Notes: generated by a model from the letters alone, not told the origin. A DNA stretch of 26,669 nucleotides from JAXLVB01 sp044228045 (GCA_044228045.1 JBGAVQ010000042.1:1-26669); one strand, 5' to 3'. Shown: positions 7,038 to 14,485, numbered from the stretch's first letter. Made by a program: numbers and translations.

Positions 7038-7547
7038 ATGTTTAACAGACCTACAAAATTTAACGAAGCAGACCTAAAAGAGAAAGTGGTAGCCGTAAAC
7101 CGAGTAGCCAAAGTGGTAAAAGGTGGTCGCCGATTCAGTTTCTCTGCTATCGTGGTAGTTGGTGATGGTCACGGCGTGGTAGGTTACGGCTTAGGTAAAG
7201 CTAACGAAGTAACAGATGCTATCGCTAAAGGCATTGAAGACGCAAAGAAAAATTTAGTACAAGTGCCTTTATTGAAACGTACTGTTCCACACGAAATGGA
7301 AGGTAAATTTAGTGGCGGTTTTGTACTCATCAAGCCAGCTGCGCCAGGTACTGGAGTGATTGCTGGCGGTGCTATGCGTGCTGTACTCGAAAGTGCTGGT
7401 ATTCATGATGTATTAGCCAAGTCAAAAGGCTCATCAAACCCACACAACGTAGTAAAAGCAACAATTGATGCGCTCACAAAAATGCGAGCTCCACATGCAG
7501 TAGCTATGCAACGTGGCGTGAAGTTGTCAAAAGTATTTAACGGATAA
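7038..7547 (+). CDS. rpsE: 30S ribosomal protein S5
   Basis: A 169-residue S5. The double-stranded RNA-binding-like region KEKVVAVNRVAKVVKGGRRFSF (about 14-35) is followed by GYGLGKANEVTDAIAKGIEDAKKNL and the C-terminal GSSNPHNVVKATIDAL. S5 works with S4 and S3 around the mRNA entry channel and affects decoding accuracy. It follows rplR closely and is followed by a spacer with a perfect hairpin before rpmD. Confidence 0.98.
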   Translation: MFNRPTKFNEADLKEKVVAVNRVAKVVKGGRRFSFSAIVVVGDGHGVVGYGLGKANEVTDAIAKGIEDAKKNLVQVPLLKRTVPHEMEGKFSGGFVLIKPAAPGTGVIAGGAMRAVLESAGIHDVLAKSKGSSNPHNVVKATIDALTKMRAPHAVAMQRGVKLSKVFNG

Positions 7548-7568
7548 TTAGTTACAGGGGCGTTACTT

Positions 7569-7588
7569 GCATCTATCTTTTTAGATGC
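7569..7588 (+). other. Perfect 7-bp hairpin in the rpsE-rpmD spacer
   Basis: GCATCTA (7569-7575) and TAGATGC (7582-7588) are exact complements around the loop TCTTTT. There is no U-run after the stem, so it is unlikely to terminate transcription and may mark an RNA-processing or stability site. Confidence 0.5.
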
Positions 7589-7618
7589 TAAAGACTCAAC
7601 CTACAACCAAGTAAAACA

Positions 7619-7801
7619 ATGGCGAAGGTCAAAATTACTCAAGTAAGAAGCACCATAGACCGTCCAGAAGTTCAGAAACGAACAATAAAAGCATTGGGCT
7701 TAGGTAAAATCAACCGCTCTGTAGAGGTTGAAATGAATGGAGCTATTGCAGGAATGGTCAGAGTAGTAAATCATTTGGTCAAAGTCGAAGAAATCGCATA
7801 A
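7619..7801 (+). CDS. rpmD: 50S ribosomal protein L30
   Basis: A 60-residue L30 beginning MAKVKITQVRSTIDRPEVQKRTIKALGLGKINR, which is the bacterial L30 signature, and ending VRVVNHLVKVEEIA. L30 binds 23S rRNA domain II. The gene is in its universal place between rpsE and rplO and ends four bases before rplO. Confidence 0.97.
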   Translation: MAKVKITQVRSTIDRPEVQKRTIKALGLGKINRSVEVEMNGAIAGMVRVVNHLVKVEEIA

Positions 7802-7805
7802 GATA

Positions 7806-8252
7806 ATGAATCTCAGCTCATTAAAACCAGCTCAAGGAGCCACACACTCAGAAAAGCGAGTAGGTAGAGGAACCGGATCAGGCTTAGGTGGAACATCTGC
7901 TCGTGGCCATAAAGGTGCTCACTCACGTTCAGGCTATTCACGTAAGCGTGGTTTTGAAGGTGGTCAAATGCCACTACAACGTCGTTTACCAAAGTTCGGA
8001 TTTAAAAACTTTAACCGTGTTGAATTTAAGGCGGTAAACCTTGATACAATTCAAGCATTAGTTGAACAAACAGATGCAAAAGTGGTTACCAAGGATTTGC
8101 TTTACAAACATGGTTTGGTTGGTAAAAACGACTTAGTAAAAGTGTTAAACCGTGGCGATTTGAAAGCCGCCCTCGAAGTGCAAGCCGATGGGTTTTCGGC
8201 CTCAGCTATCGAAGCAATTGAAAATGCTGGCGGTAAAGCCATAAAAATTTAA
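7806..8252 (+). CDS. rplO: 50S ribosomal protein L15
   Basis: A 148-residue L15. The Gly/Arg-rich N-terminal half (KRVGRGTGSGLGGTSARGHKG, about 17-37) and the motif GFEGGQMPLQRRLPKFGFKN (about 49-68) are diagnostic. L15 is a late assembly protein spanning 23S rRNA domains. It starts MNLSSLKPAQGATHSEKRVGRG and directly precedes secY, as in most bacteria. Confidence 0.98.
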   Translation: MNLSSLKPAQGATHSEKRVGRGTGSGLGGTSARGHKGAHSRSGYSRKRGFEGGQMPLQRRLPKFGFKNFNRVEFKAVNLDTIQALVEQTDAKVVTKDLLYKHGLVGKNDLVKVLNRGDLKAALEVQADGFSASAIEAIENAGGKAIKI

Positions 8253-8307
8253 TTGAAAGTTTCTTTTCTAAAACCCTGAGAAACAACAGGTTTAGGAAGC
8301 GCAAGCA

Positions 8308-9630
8308 ATGAACAAACTCATCACAACTTTCAAGAATATTTTCTCAATAGAGGAGTTAAGAACACGTATTCTTAACACACTATTGTTTGTTGCAGTGTAT
8401 CGTCTTGGGGCATACATTGTGCTACCTGGCGTAGATGCCGCACAACTAAACAAAACGCAAAGCGGTCTGTTAGGTTTGTTAGATACTTTTTTGGGTGGGG
8501 CATTCTCGAATGCGTCCATTTTTGCCCTTGGTATCATGCCTTACATTTCAGCCTCTATTGCCATCCAATTACTAACCATCGCACTTCCGTATTTTCAGAA
8601 AATGCAGAAAGATGGGGAGTCGGGTCGTCGTAAGTTGAACCAAATTACAAGGGTGTTGACTATTGCTGTTACTGCCGCCCAAGCGTTTACTTATTTGCGT
8701 ACCCAAATTCCTGCTGAAGCACTCTTGATTGATCGTAGTTTCTTTACGATTTATGGGGTGTTTATCTTAGTGGCAGGTACTATCTTTTGTATGTGGATGG
8801 GTGAGCGTATTACCGATAAAGGGATTGGTAATGGTATCTCGCTTTTGATTATGATTGGTATCGTGTCTCGTTTCCCTGGTGCAATTATTGGTGAAGCGAT
8901 GGCTCGTGGTACAAACGGTGCATTGTTGTTTATTTTTGAAATGGTAGCACTGTTCTTTGTAGTATTGGGTGCCGTAGCAATGACACAAGCGGTTCGTAGG
9001 ATTCCAGTTCAGTATGCCAAACAAGTAGTAGGTAACAAAGTAGTAGGTGGACAGCGTCAGTATATTCCTTTAAAGCTAAATTCGGCAGGTGTAATGCCTA
9101 TCATTTTTGCTCAGGCATTGATGTTTATTCCTTCACTGGTTTCTTCTTTATTTGCTGATAAGAGTGATTTCGCAAACGCAGTAGCCACGGCCTTTGCTGA
9201 CTATACAACTTGGCAGTATAACGTTCTCTACGCCCTGTTAATCATCATATTTACATTTTTCTATACGGCTATTGCTATCAACCCAACACAAATAGCAGAT
9301 GACTTGAAGCGTAGCGGTGGATTTATTCCAGGTGTAAAGCCAGGCGAAGCTACTTCAAGTTACATCGCTACTGTGCTAGATCGTATCACCCTTCCTGGGG
9401 GTATCATGCTGGCTGCTGTTGCTATTTTGCCTGCAATTGTAAGTTTATTTGGTATAACTCGTCAGTTTACTCAGTTTTTTGGTGGTACATCACTTTTGAT
9501 TTTAGTAGGGGTTGTACTTGATACCTTACAACAAATTGAGAGTTACTTATTGATGCGTCGTTATGAAGGGCTTATGCAATCGGGAAGAGTAAAAGGAAGA
9601 ACTGATTACGTTTCGGCATTTGGCGAATAA
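8308..9630 (+). CDS. secY: Protein translocase subunit SecY
   Basis: A 440-residue polytopic membrane protein with the ten hydrophobic segments expected of SecY. Signatures include an N-terminal amphipathic helix with RTRILNTLLFVAVYRLGAYIVLPGV, the plug region LLDTFLGGAFSNASIFALGIMPYISASI (about 52-79) and GIGNGISLLIMIGI (about 172-185). The cytosolic loops hold PVQYAKQVVGNK and NPTQIADDLKRSGGFIPGVKPG. It forms the inner-membrane pore through which most envelope and secreted proteins here, including the peroxidase and lipoproteins downstream, would pass. A bulged hairpin (8271-8278 with 8287-8293) lies in its 55-base leader. Confidence 0.98.
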   Translation: MNKLITTFKNIFSIEELRTRILNTLLFVAVYRLGAYIVLPGVDAAQLNKTQSGLLGLLDTFLGGAFSNASIFALGIMPYISASIAIQLLTIALPYFQKMQKDGESGRRKLNQITRVLTIAVTAAQAFTYLRTQIPAEALLIDRSFFTIYGVFILVAGTIFCMWMGERITDKGIGNGISLLIMIGIVSRFPGAIIGEAMARGTNGALLFIFEMVALFFVVLGAVAMTQAVRRIPVQYAKQVVGNKVVGGQRQYIPLKLNSAGVMPIIFAQALMFIPSLVSSLFADKSDFANAVATAFADYTTWQYNVLYALLIIIFTFFYTAIAINPTQIADDLKRSGGFIPGVKPGEATSSYIATVLDRITLPGGIMLAAVAILPAIVSLFGITRQFTQFFGGTSLLILVGVVLDTLQQIESYLLMRRYEGLMQSGRVKGRTDYVSAFGE

Positions 9631-9634
9631 TCTA

Positions 9635-10429
9635 ATGATTTACTATAAATCTGACGAAGAAATAGAGCTAATAAGAACAAGTGGAGTGGTTCTTGGAAAA
9701 GCCCACGCCGAAGTAGCTAAGCGTATTCGTCCGGGTGTTACAACCAAAGAGTTGGATCAAATCGCTGAAACATTTATAAGCGACCACAACGGATTCCCAT
9801 CATTCAAGAATTATAATGGATTCCCAGCAGCACTTTGTATTTCGGTCAATGAGACAGTAGTTCATGGTTTTCCAAGTAAATACGAATTGCGAGAAGGAGA
9901 TATAGTTTCGATTGACTGTGGTGTTTTTTTGAATGGGTATCATGCCGACAGTGCTTATACTTATGCTGTAGGGGAGATTTCTCCCAAAGTCAAAAACTTA
10001 TTACAACGCACCAAAGAATCACTCTACAAAGCGATTCAGGTTTCAGTAGTAGGCAATCGAATTGGAGACATTGGGTTTGCCGTGCAGCGTTATGTAGAAG
10101 GCTTCGGTTACTCAGTTGTTCGAGAATTGGTTGGGCATGGTGTAGGTAAAAAACTTCACGAAGGTCCCGAAGTGCCAAATTATGGAAGACGTGGCGATGG
10201 CCCCAAACTAAAAGAAGGAATGGTGCTGGCCATAGAACCGATGATTAACTTGGGTAAAAAAGGAGTAGTACAAGAAAAAGATGGTTGGACAATTCGCACA
10301 CAAGACCGTTTACCATCTGCCCATTTTGAGCATACAGTCGCTATTCGCAAGGGGAAAGCAGATATTCTGACAACTTTTGAATATATCGAGCAAGTTTTGG
10401 CAGAGACGAGTTTGGCGGTGAGTGTCTAA
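9635..10429 (+). CDS. map: Type I methionine aminopeptidase
   Basis: A 264-residue MetAP from ATG 9635 (MIYYKSDEEIELIRTSG). The five metal ligands are in place at about Asp94 (VSIDCG), Asp105 (HADSAYTY), His168 (GHGVGKKLHE), Glu201 (AIEPMI) and Glu232 (HFEHTVAI), with the catalytic His77 in VVHGFP. The enzyme removes the initiator methionine from new proteins. It starts four bases after the secY stop. An in-frame TTG at 9620 inside secY is an unlikely start. The secY-map-infA order is common in Bacteroidota and Firmicutes. Confidence 0.97.
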   Translation: MIYYKSDEEIELIRTSGVVLGKAHAEVAKRIRPGVTTKELDQIAETFISDHNGFPSFKNYNGFPAALCISVNETVVHGFPSKYELREGDIVSIDCGVFLNGYHADSAYTYAVGEISPKVKNLLQRTKESLYKAIQVSVVGNRIGDIGFAVQRYVEGFGYSVVRELVGHGVGKKLHEGPEVPNYGRRGDGPKLKEGMVLAIEPMINLGKKGVVQEKDGWTIRTQDRLPSAHFEHTVAIRKGKADILTTFEYIEQVLAETSLAVSV

Positions 10430-10494
10430 CGCTAATTCTGAACGGTTCGCCGTAGCAATGATGAATTGGATTAGTAAAATTTTCAAACGAATAC

Positions 10495-10713
10495 ATGGCA
10501 AAACAGAATTCTATAGAAACGGACGGCATTATTTTAGAAGCACTCTCCAACGCAATGTTTAGGGTGCAACTCGAAAATAAGCACGAAGTAGTTGCTCATA
10601 TTTCTGGAAAGATGCGGATGAATTACATCAAAATCTTGCCAGGAGACCGAGTAAAATTAGAAATGTCTCCGTATGATTTGAGCAAAGCTCGGATTGTATA
10701 TCGGTACAAATAA
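10495..10713 (+). CDS. infA: Translation initiation factor IF-1
   Basis: A 72-residue single OB-fold protein of exactly the usual IF-1 length. MAKQNSIETDGIILEALSNAMFRVQL and HISGKMRMNYIKILPGDRVKLEMSPYDLSKARIVYRYK match the family from end to end. IF-1 blocks the ribosomal A site during initiation. It lies between map and rpmJ as expected. Confidence 0.98.
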   Translation: MAKQNSIETDGIILEALSNAMFRVQLENKHEVVAHISGKMRMNYIKILPGDRVKLEMSPYDLSKARIVYRYK

Positions 10714-10779
10714 GGTTAAGCAGTAATACGTGGGTTAGTTTTACTCCCTATTGCTCATTCCTCAAAACCAAGTAACACA

Positions 10780-10896
10780 ATGAAAGTTAAAGCATCTATC
10801 AAAAAGCGTAGTGCTGAATGTAAGGTCATTCGCCGCAAAGGCAAACTTTACGTTATCAACAAGAAAAACCCTAAGTTCAAACAAAGACAAGGATAA
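10780..10896 (+). CDS. rpmJ: 50S ribosomal protein L36, zinc-free form
   Basis: A small 38-residue gene read directly from ATG 10780 to TAA 10894-10896. It begins MKVKASIKKRSAECKVIRRK and ends NKKNPKFKQRQG, which is L36. The usual zinc site (CxxC...C...H) is reduced to one cysteine at residue 14; the other ligand positions are Ser, Asn and Phe. This is therefore the zinc-independent form. It ends six bases before rpsM. Confidence 0.96.
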   Translation: MKVKASIKKRSAECKVIRRKGKLYVINKKNPKFKQRQG

Positions 10897-10902
10897 TTCA
10901 AT

Positions 10903-11280
10903 ATGGCACGTATCGCAGGGGTTGATATACCAGACAAAAAGAGAGGCGAAATTGCCCTCACTTACATCTACGGCATTGGTCGTAGCACTTCTAAAGCGAT
11001 TCTTGATAAAGCAGGAATCCATTTAGACAAAAAGGCCAAAGATTGGTCTGACGAAGAAGCTAATGCTATTCGTTCAATCATTGCTAATGAGTTCAAGACC
11101 GAAGGTGCATTGCGCTCAGAGGTACAATTGAGCATCAAGCGTTTGATGGACATTGGCTGTTATCGTGGTTTGCGCCACCGTAAAGGATTGCCTGTACGTG
11201 GTCAAAGCACAAAAAACAATGCTCGTACTCGTAAAGGGAAACGTAAAACCGTTGCCAACAAGAAAAAAGCTACTAAGTAG
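10903..11280 (+). CDS. rpsM: 30S ribosomal protein S13
   Basis: A 125-residue S13. MARIAGVDIPDKKRGEIALTYIYGIG contains the helix-hairpin-helix signature, and the C-terminal CYRGLRHRKGLPVRGQSTKNNARTRKGKRKTVANKKK block is the tRNA-contacting tail. S13 joins the head of the 30S subunit to L5 and 23S rRNA. The gene starts shortly after rpmJ, as in the alpha operon. Confidence 0.98.
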   Translation: MARIAGVDIPDKKRGEIALTYIYGIGRSTSKAILDKAGIHLDKKAKDWSDEEANAIRSIIANEFKTEGALRSEVQLSIKRLMDIGCYRGLRHRKGLPVRGQSTKNNARTRKGKRKTVANKKKATK

Positions 11281-11286
11281 TAAGTA

Positions 11287-11310
11287 GCAGGTTTCGAGTT
11301 TCAAGTAAAG
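11287..11310 (+). repeat. Short heptamer-like repeat in the rpsM-rpsK spacer
   Basis: The spacer contains GTTTCGA-GTTTCAA-GTAAAGT (about 11291-11311), three related 7-base units in tandem. It resembles the heptamer arrays in the rplV leader and before rplN in period though not in sequence. A further weak hairpin, TCAGC...GCTGA, follows near 11330-11350. Confidence 0.4.
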
Positions 11311-11369
11311 TAAATTGTAAACTTCGGGTCAGCGTCTGGCTGGCTGATGACCTCAAAATTGTTACAAAA

Positions 11370-11768
11370 ATGGCGCAAGCAAACAAAAGAAAAGATAAAG
11401 CCAAGAAAAGAGTAGTGGTAGTTGAGCCTATTGGACAGGTGCACATCAGAGCCTCTTTCAACAATATTATCATCTCTATTACCAACAACGCAGGTCAAGT
11501 AATTTCTTGGGCTTCGGCAGGTAAAATGGGTTTTAAAGGCTCAAAAAAGAACACACCTTATGCCGCACAAATGGCTGCTCAAAATTGTGCCCAAGTAGCA
11601 CATGAAGCAGGTATGCGCAAAGCCGAAGTGTTTGTAAAAGGACCAGGGTCTGGTCGTGAGTCAGCCATGCGTACTATTCAGCAGTCGGGTATTGAAGTTT
11701 TGTCTATTAAAGACATGACTCCGCTTCCGCACAATGGCTGTCGCCCGCCAAAGCGTCGTCGAGTATAA
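11370..11768 (+). CDS. rpsK: 30S ribosomal protein S11
   Basis: A 132-residue S11. The N-terminus is Lys/Arg-rich, followed by HIRASFNNIIISITNNAGQVISWASAG (about 25-51), YAAQMAAQNCAQVAHEAGMRKAEVFVKGPGSGRESA and the C-terminal signature DMTPLPHNGCRPPKRRRV. S11 lies on the platform of the 30S subunit near the Shine-Dalgarno helix. It is in its normal place between rpsM and rpsD. Confidence 0.98.
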   Translation: MAQANKRKDKAKKRVVVVEPIGQVHIRASFNNIIISITNNAGQVISWASAGKMGFKGSKKNTPYAAQMAAQNCAQVAHEAGMRKAEVFVKGPGSGRESAMRTIQQSGIEVLSIKDMTPLPHNGCRPPKRRRV

Positions 11769-11815
11769 AATTTAAGTTAGCAAACCGTATTTAATCGGTG
11801 CTGCTCCCTATGTTA

Positions 11816-11856
11816 GGTTATTAGTAGTCAGATAGTATTATCTCCAGCTAATAACC
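11816..11856 (+). repeat. Nested inverted repeat in the rpsK-rpsD spacer
   Basis: GGTTATTAG (11816-11824) is the exact reverse complement of CTAATAACC (11848-11856), and inside it AGATA (11830-11834) pairs with TATCT (11839-11843). The right arm continues in heptamer steps (CTAATAA-CCATTAG-CAAATAA-CTTAGGT), the same 7-base style as the element before rplN. No U-run follows directly. Confidence 0.55.
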
Positions 11857-11926
11857 ATTAGCAAATAACTTAGGTCTTTGAAAAGGTTGGTTATTACCTT
11901 TCATAGGCTGGTTTTTAAAGAAAAAA

Positions 11927-11940
11927 TAACTTTGCCTTGC
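11927..11940 (+). promoter_or_regulatory. Possible Bacteroidota -7 box ahead of rpsD
   Basis: TAACTTTG at 11927-11934 matches the TAnnTTTG -7 consensus. No convincing TTTG box lies 19-21 bases upstream, so support is partial. The predicted start near 11939 would be followed by a small stem (GCC-TTGC with GC-AGGC, 11934-11950) and a leader of about 30 bases to rpsD. The 203-base rpsK-rpsD spacer is one of the longest gaps in the ribosomal cluster, which is consistent with an internal promoter for rpsD-rpoA-rplQ. Confidence 0.45.
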
Positions 11941-11971
11941 AAAAGCAGGCAATCTTAATTTCAAACAAATC

Positions 11972-12574
11972 ATGGCAAGATACACAGGTCCTAAGGCAAA
12001 AATCTCTCGCAAGTTCGGTGAGCCGATTATGGGTCCGAGCAAAGCCCTTACCCGTAAGAATTACGGTCCAGGACAGCACGGAAAAGGCCGTAAGAAGCAG
12101 TCTGAATACGCAATTCAGCTTCGTGAGAAGCAAAAAGTGAAATATACTTATGGAGTTCTTGAAAAACAATTCCGAAATATTTTTCACCGTGCAGCAGTAA
12201 AAGAGGGTATTACCGGTGAAAACCTCCTCAAATTCTGTGAAGCACGTCTCGACAATACTATCTATCGTTTAGGAGTAGCTCCTACCCGTCGTGCGGCTCG
12301 TCAATTAGTATTGCACAAGCACATCTTAGTTGATGGTGAAATAGTAAACATCCCTTCTTATACGCTTCGTCCAGGTCAAACATTGGGCGTTCGTGAAAAG
12401 TCAAAATCTCTTGAAGCCATTACTAATAGTTTGGCAGGTCGCAACACAAAGCGTTTCAATTGGTTGGAGTGGGATCAGAGTGAAATGACTGGTAAATTTG
12501 TAAATTTTCCAGAAAGAGATCAAATTCCAGAGAACGTCAACGAGCAGCTCATCGTCGAATTGTACTCTAAGTAA
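11972..12574 (+). CDS. rpsD: 30S ribosomal protein S4, zinc-free form
   Basis: A 200-residue S4. The N-terminal region MARYTGPKAKISRKFGEPI has no cysteine zinc knuckle (C-minus form). The S4 RNA-binding domain is seen at about residues 90-150 (ARLDNTIYRLGVAPTRRAARQLVLHKHILVDGEIVNIPSY). S4 starts 30S assembly and in E. coli represses the alpha operon. It is followed by a structured spacer and then rpoA. Confidence 0.98.
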   Translation: MARYTGPKAKISRKFGEPIMGPSKALTRKNYGPGQHGKGRKKQSEYAIQLREKQKVKYTYGVLEKQFRNIFHRAAVKEGITGENLLKFCEARLDNTIYRLGVAPTRRAARQLVLHKHILVDGEIVNIPSYTLRPGQTLGVREKSKSLEAITNSLAGRNTKRFNWLEWDQSEMTGKFVNFPERDQIPENVNEQLIVELYSK

Positions 12575-12581
12575 TATTAAG

Positions 12582-12673
12582 ACCGCAGAATAGGCAGAGC
12601 GCCTTTTTGGTACGAAACTTGCGACGAGTTCGCAAAATCACCCCAAAATGTACCCGCTACCTTATTCTGCGGT
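12582..12673 (+). other. Nested structured element between rpsD and rpoA
   Basis: Three complementary pairs lie one inside another: ACCGCAGAATA (12582-12592) with TATTCTGCGGT (12663-12673), eleven perfect base pairs; GGTAC (12609-12613) with GTACC (12650-12654); and TTGCGA (12619-12624) with TCGCAA (12630-12635) around a five-base loop. The RNA could form one long interrupted hairpin of about 92 bases, ending 37 bases before the rpoA start. Its role is unknown; a ribosomal-protein binding site, a processing site or a small interspersed repeat are all possible. Confidence 0.6.
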
Positions 12674-12710
12674 TTCCCTGTAATCAACAATTGACCAAAT
12701 CCCGAATCGT

Positions 12711-13700
12711 ATGTCAATATTAGCATTCCAAATGCCCGATAAAGTTGTAATGGAAAAAGCCGACGACTTTCACGGGGTGTTTGAATTTAAGCCTTTGGAA
12801 AAAGGTTATGGCGTGACAATTGGCAATGCGTTGCGTCGGATTTTACTTTCATCGTTGGAAGGCTATGCCATTACCAGCGTAAAAATCCCCAGCGTTTTGC
12901 ACGAATTTTCATCGGTAGAGGGTGTGATGGAGGATGTGACCGAGATTATTCTTAACCTGAAAATGGTTCGTTTCAAAAAGGTGTCTGAAGTGATGGATAA
13001 TAAAATCACGGTTAGGCTAAAAAACCAATCGGTTTTTACAGCTGGTGACATCCAGAAATTCACCCCTTATTTTCAGGTATTAAATCCTGATTTAGTGATT
13101 TGCCACTTAGATGACCAAAAAGACATCGAAGTGGAACTAATCATAGAAAAAGGTCGTGGGTATGTGCCTGCTGATGAGCCTCGTAACAACGAGCCACCAT
13201 TTGGCCATATTTTGATGGATGCCATTTATACACCTATCAAAAACGTAAAGTATTCGATTGAAAACACTCGGGTTGAACAAAAAACTGACTATGAAAAGTT
13301 GGTGATTGAAGTACAAACCGATGGTTCTATCCATCCAGAAGATGCTCTAAAAGGTGCGGCTCATATTTTGATTCAGCACTTTATGTTGTTCTCTGACCAA
13401 ACCATGACTTTTGAAACCTCAAAAGGCGAAGAAGACCATCAGGTAGATGAGGAAATGCTCAAAATGCGTAAACTCCTCAAAACACCATTGGCAGATCTTG
13501 ATTTGTCTGTGAGAGCTTACAACTGCTTGAAGTCTGCCGATGTACGTTCTTTGGGTGACTTAGTTCGCTTAGAGATTTCGGATATGATGAAGTTCCGTAA
13601 CTTCGGAAAGAAATCACTAACCGAATTGGAGCATCTTGTTCAAGAAAAAGGCTTGACCTTTGGAATGGATGTCATCAAATATCGTTTAGACGAAGACTGA
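12711..13700 (+). CDS. rpoA: DNA-directed RNA polymerase subunit alpha
   Basis: A 329-residue alpha subunit of standard length. The N-terminal dimerisation domain shows FEFKPLEKGYGVTIGNALRRILLSSLEGYAI (about 25-55) and, later, the GRGYVPADEP region. The C-terminal domain (about 255-329) has the helix-hairpin-helix motif LSVRAYNCLKSADVRSLGDLV and MMKFRNFGKKSLTELEHLVQEKGL. It nucleates polymerase assembly and contacts UP-element DNA and regulators. The start is MSILAFQMPDKVV, preceded by the structured rpsD-rpoA spacer. Confidence 0.98.
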   Translation: MSILAFQMPDKVVMEKADDFHGVFEFKPLEKGYGVTIGNALRRILLSSLEGYAITSVKIPSVLHEFSSVEGVMEDVTEIILNLKMVRFKKVSEVMDNKITVRLKNQSVFTAGDIQKFTPYFQVLNPDLVICHLDDQKDIEVELIIEKGRGYVPADEPRNNEPPFGHILMDAIYTPIKNVKYSIENTRVEQKTDYEKLVIEVQTDGSIHPEDALKGAAHILIQHFMLFSDQTMTFETSKGEEDHQVDEEMLKMRKLLKTPLADLDLSVRAYNCLKSADVRSLGDLVRLEISDMMKFRNFGKKSLTELEHLVQEKGLTFGMDVIKYRLDED

Positions 13701-13851
13701 TTTTATCAAGTGGAAAGATTAAATTTATCTTTAATCTTTCCACCCTTCTACTTTTATCATTAAACGTAATAGGTGGGTCTGCTGGTAACAGACCTAACCG
13801 TAGTAGCAAAAGGAAACGCATTGCTGCTTTCAACTTACAAAAAACACGACC

Positions 13852-14400
13852 ATGAGACACGGAAAAAAGAACAATCACTTAGGAAGAACTAATTCACACC
13901 GAGCGGCAATGCTCTCAAATATGGCATCTTCGCTAATTTTGAGTAAGCGTATTGAGACAACATTAGCCAAAGCAAAAGAACTCCGCAAGTATGTAGAGCC
14001 TCTTATTACTCGCTCAAAAGACGATTCAACACACTCTCGTAGGGTAGTTTTCTCGTATTTACAAAACAAAATTGCGCTAAAAGAGCTTTTTGGTATTGTA
14101 GCTGAGAAAGTAGCCGAAAGACCAGGTGGTTATACTCGCATTATCAAATTGGGCACTCGCTTAGGTGACAATGCCGAAGTTTGTATGATGGAATTGGTGG
14201 ACTTTAACGAAAATCTATTGGCAGTTGCCGAAGCAGATGACAAGAAAAAGACTCGCCGTGGTCGTCGTCGTAAAGAAGGAGCCGCTACAACAAGCGTTGC
14301 CCCAGCTGTGGTTGAAGCGAAAGAAGTGGTAGAAACTACGGCTGAAGTTGTAGAAGAAACCGAAGAAGCAGCACCAAGTGAAGAAAAGAAAGAAGAATAA
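13852..14400 (+). CDS. rplQ: 50S ribosomal protein L17 with a long C-terminal tail
   Basis: A 182-residue L17. The core (residues 1 to about 118) begins MRHGKKNNHLGRTNSHRAAMLSNMASSLI and includes RPGGYTRIIKLGTRLGDNAEVCMMELVDFNE. E. coli L17 is about 127 residues, so about 60 residues are extra here. The extra part is a basic patch (KKKTRRGRRRKEG, about 131-143) followed by an Ala/Val/Glu-rich acidic stretch ending in SEEKKEE. Extended L17 tails are common in Bacteroidota. This is the last gene of the cluster, and a strong terminator lies 31 bases after its stop. Confidence 0.97.
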   Translation: MRHGKKNNHLGRTNSHRAAMLSNMASSLILSKRIETTLAKAKELRKYVEPLITRSKDDSTHSRRVVFSYLQNKIALKELFGIVAEKVAERPGGYTRIIKLGTRLGDNAEVCMMELVDFNENLLAVAEADDKKKTRRGRRRKEGAATTSVAPAVVEAKEVVETTAEVVEETEEAAPSEEKKEE

Positions 14401-14430
14401 CGACAATGAATATTGATTGTTGATAAAAGA

Positions 14431-14463
14431 GGGCTTTGACGGTTGCGTTGAAGCCCTTTTTTT
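14431..14463 (+). terminator. Intrinsic terminator of the ribosomal cluster
   Basis: GGGCTTTGAC (14431-14440) pairs with GTTGAAGCCC (14447-14456), including two G-U pairs, around a six-base loop, and is followed by seven T residues (14457-14463). It lies between rplQ and carA and would end the S10-spc-alpha transcript. Confidence 0.88.
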
Positions 14464-14485
14464 AAACCAACCCCAACTCAATACT

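Noticed and set aside
8294..8307. AGGAAG before secY as a Shine-Dalgarno site
   Set aside because: Most starts here have no such site, and purine-rich runs are common in A-rich leaders, so I treat it as chance.
9620..9634. TTG start of map inside the end of secY
   Set aside because: ATG 9635 lies four bases after the secY stop and gives the expected MetAP N-terminus.
10811..11026. A 71-residue + strand frame across rpmJ and rpsM
   Set aside because: It is out of frame with both L36 and S13, which are certain, and matches nothing.
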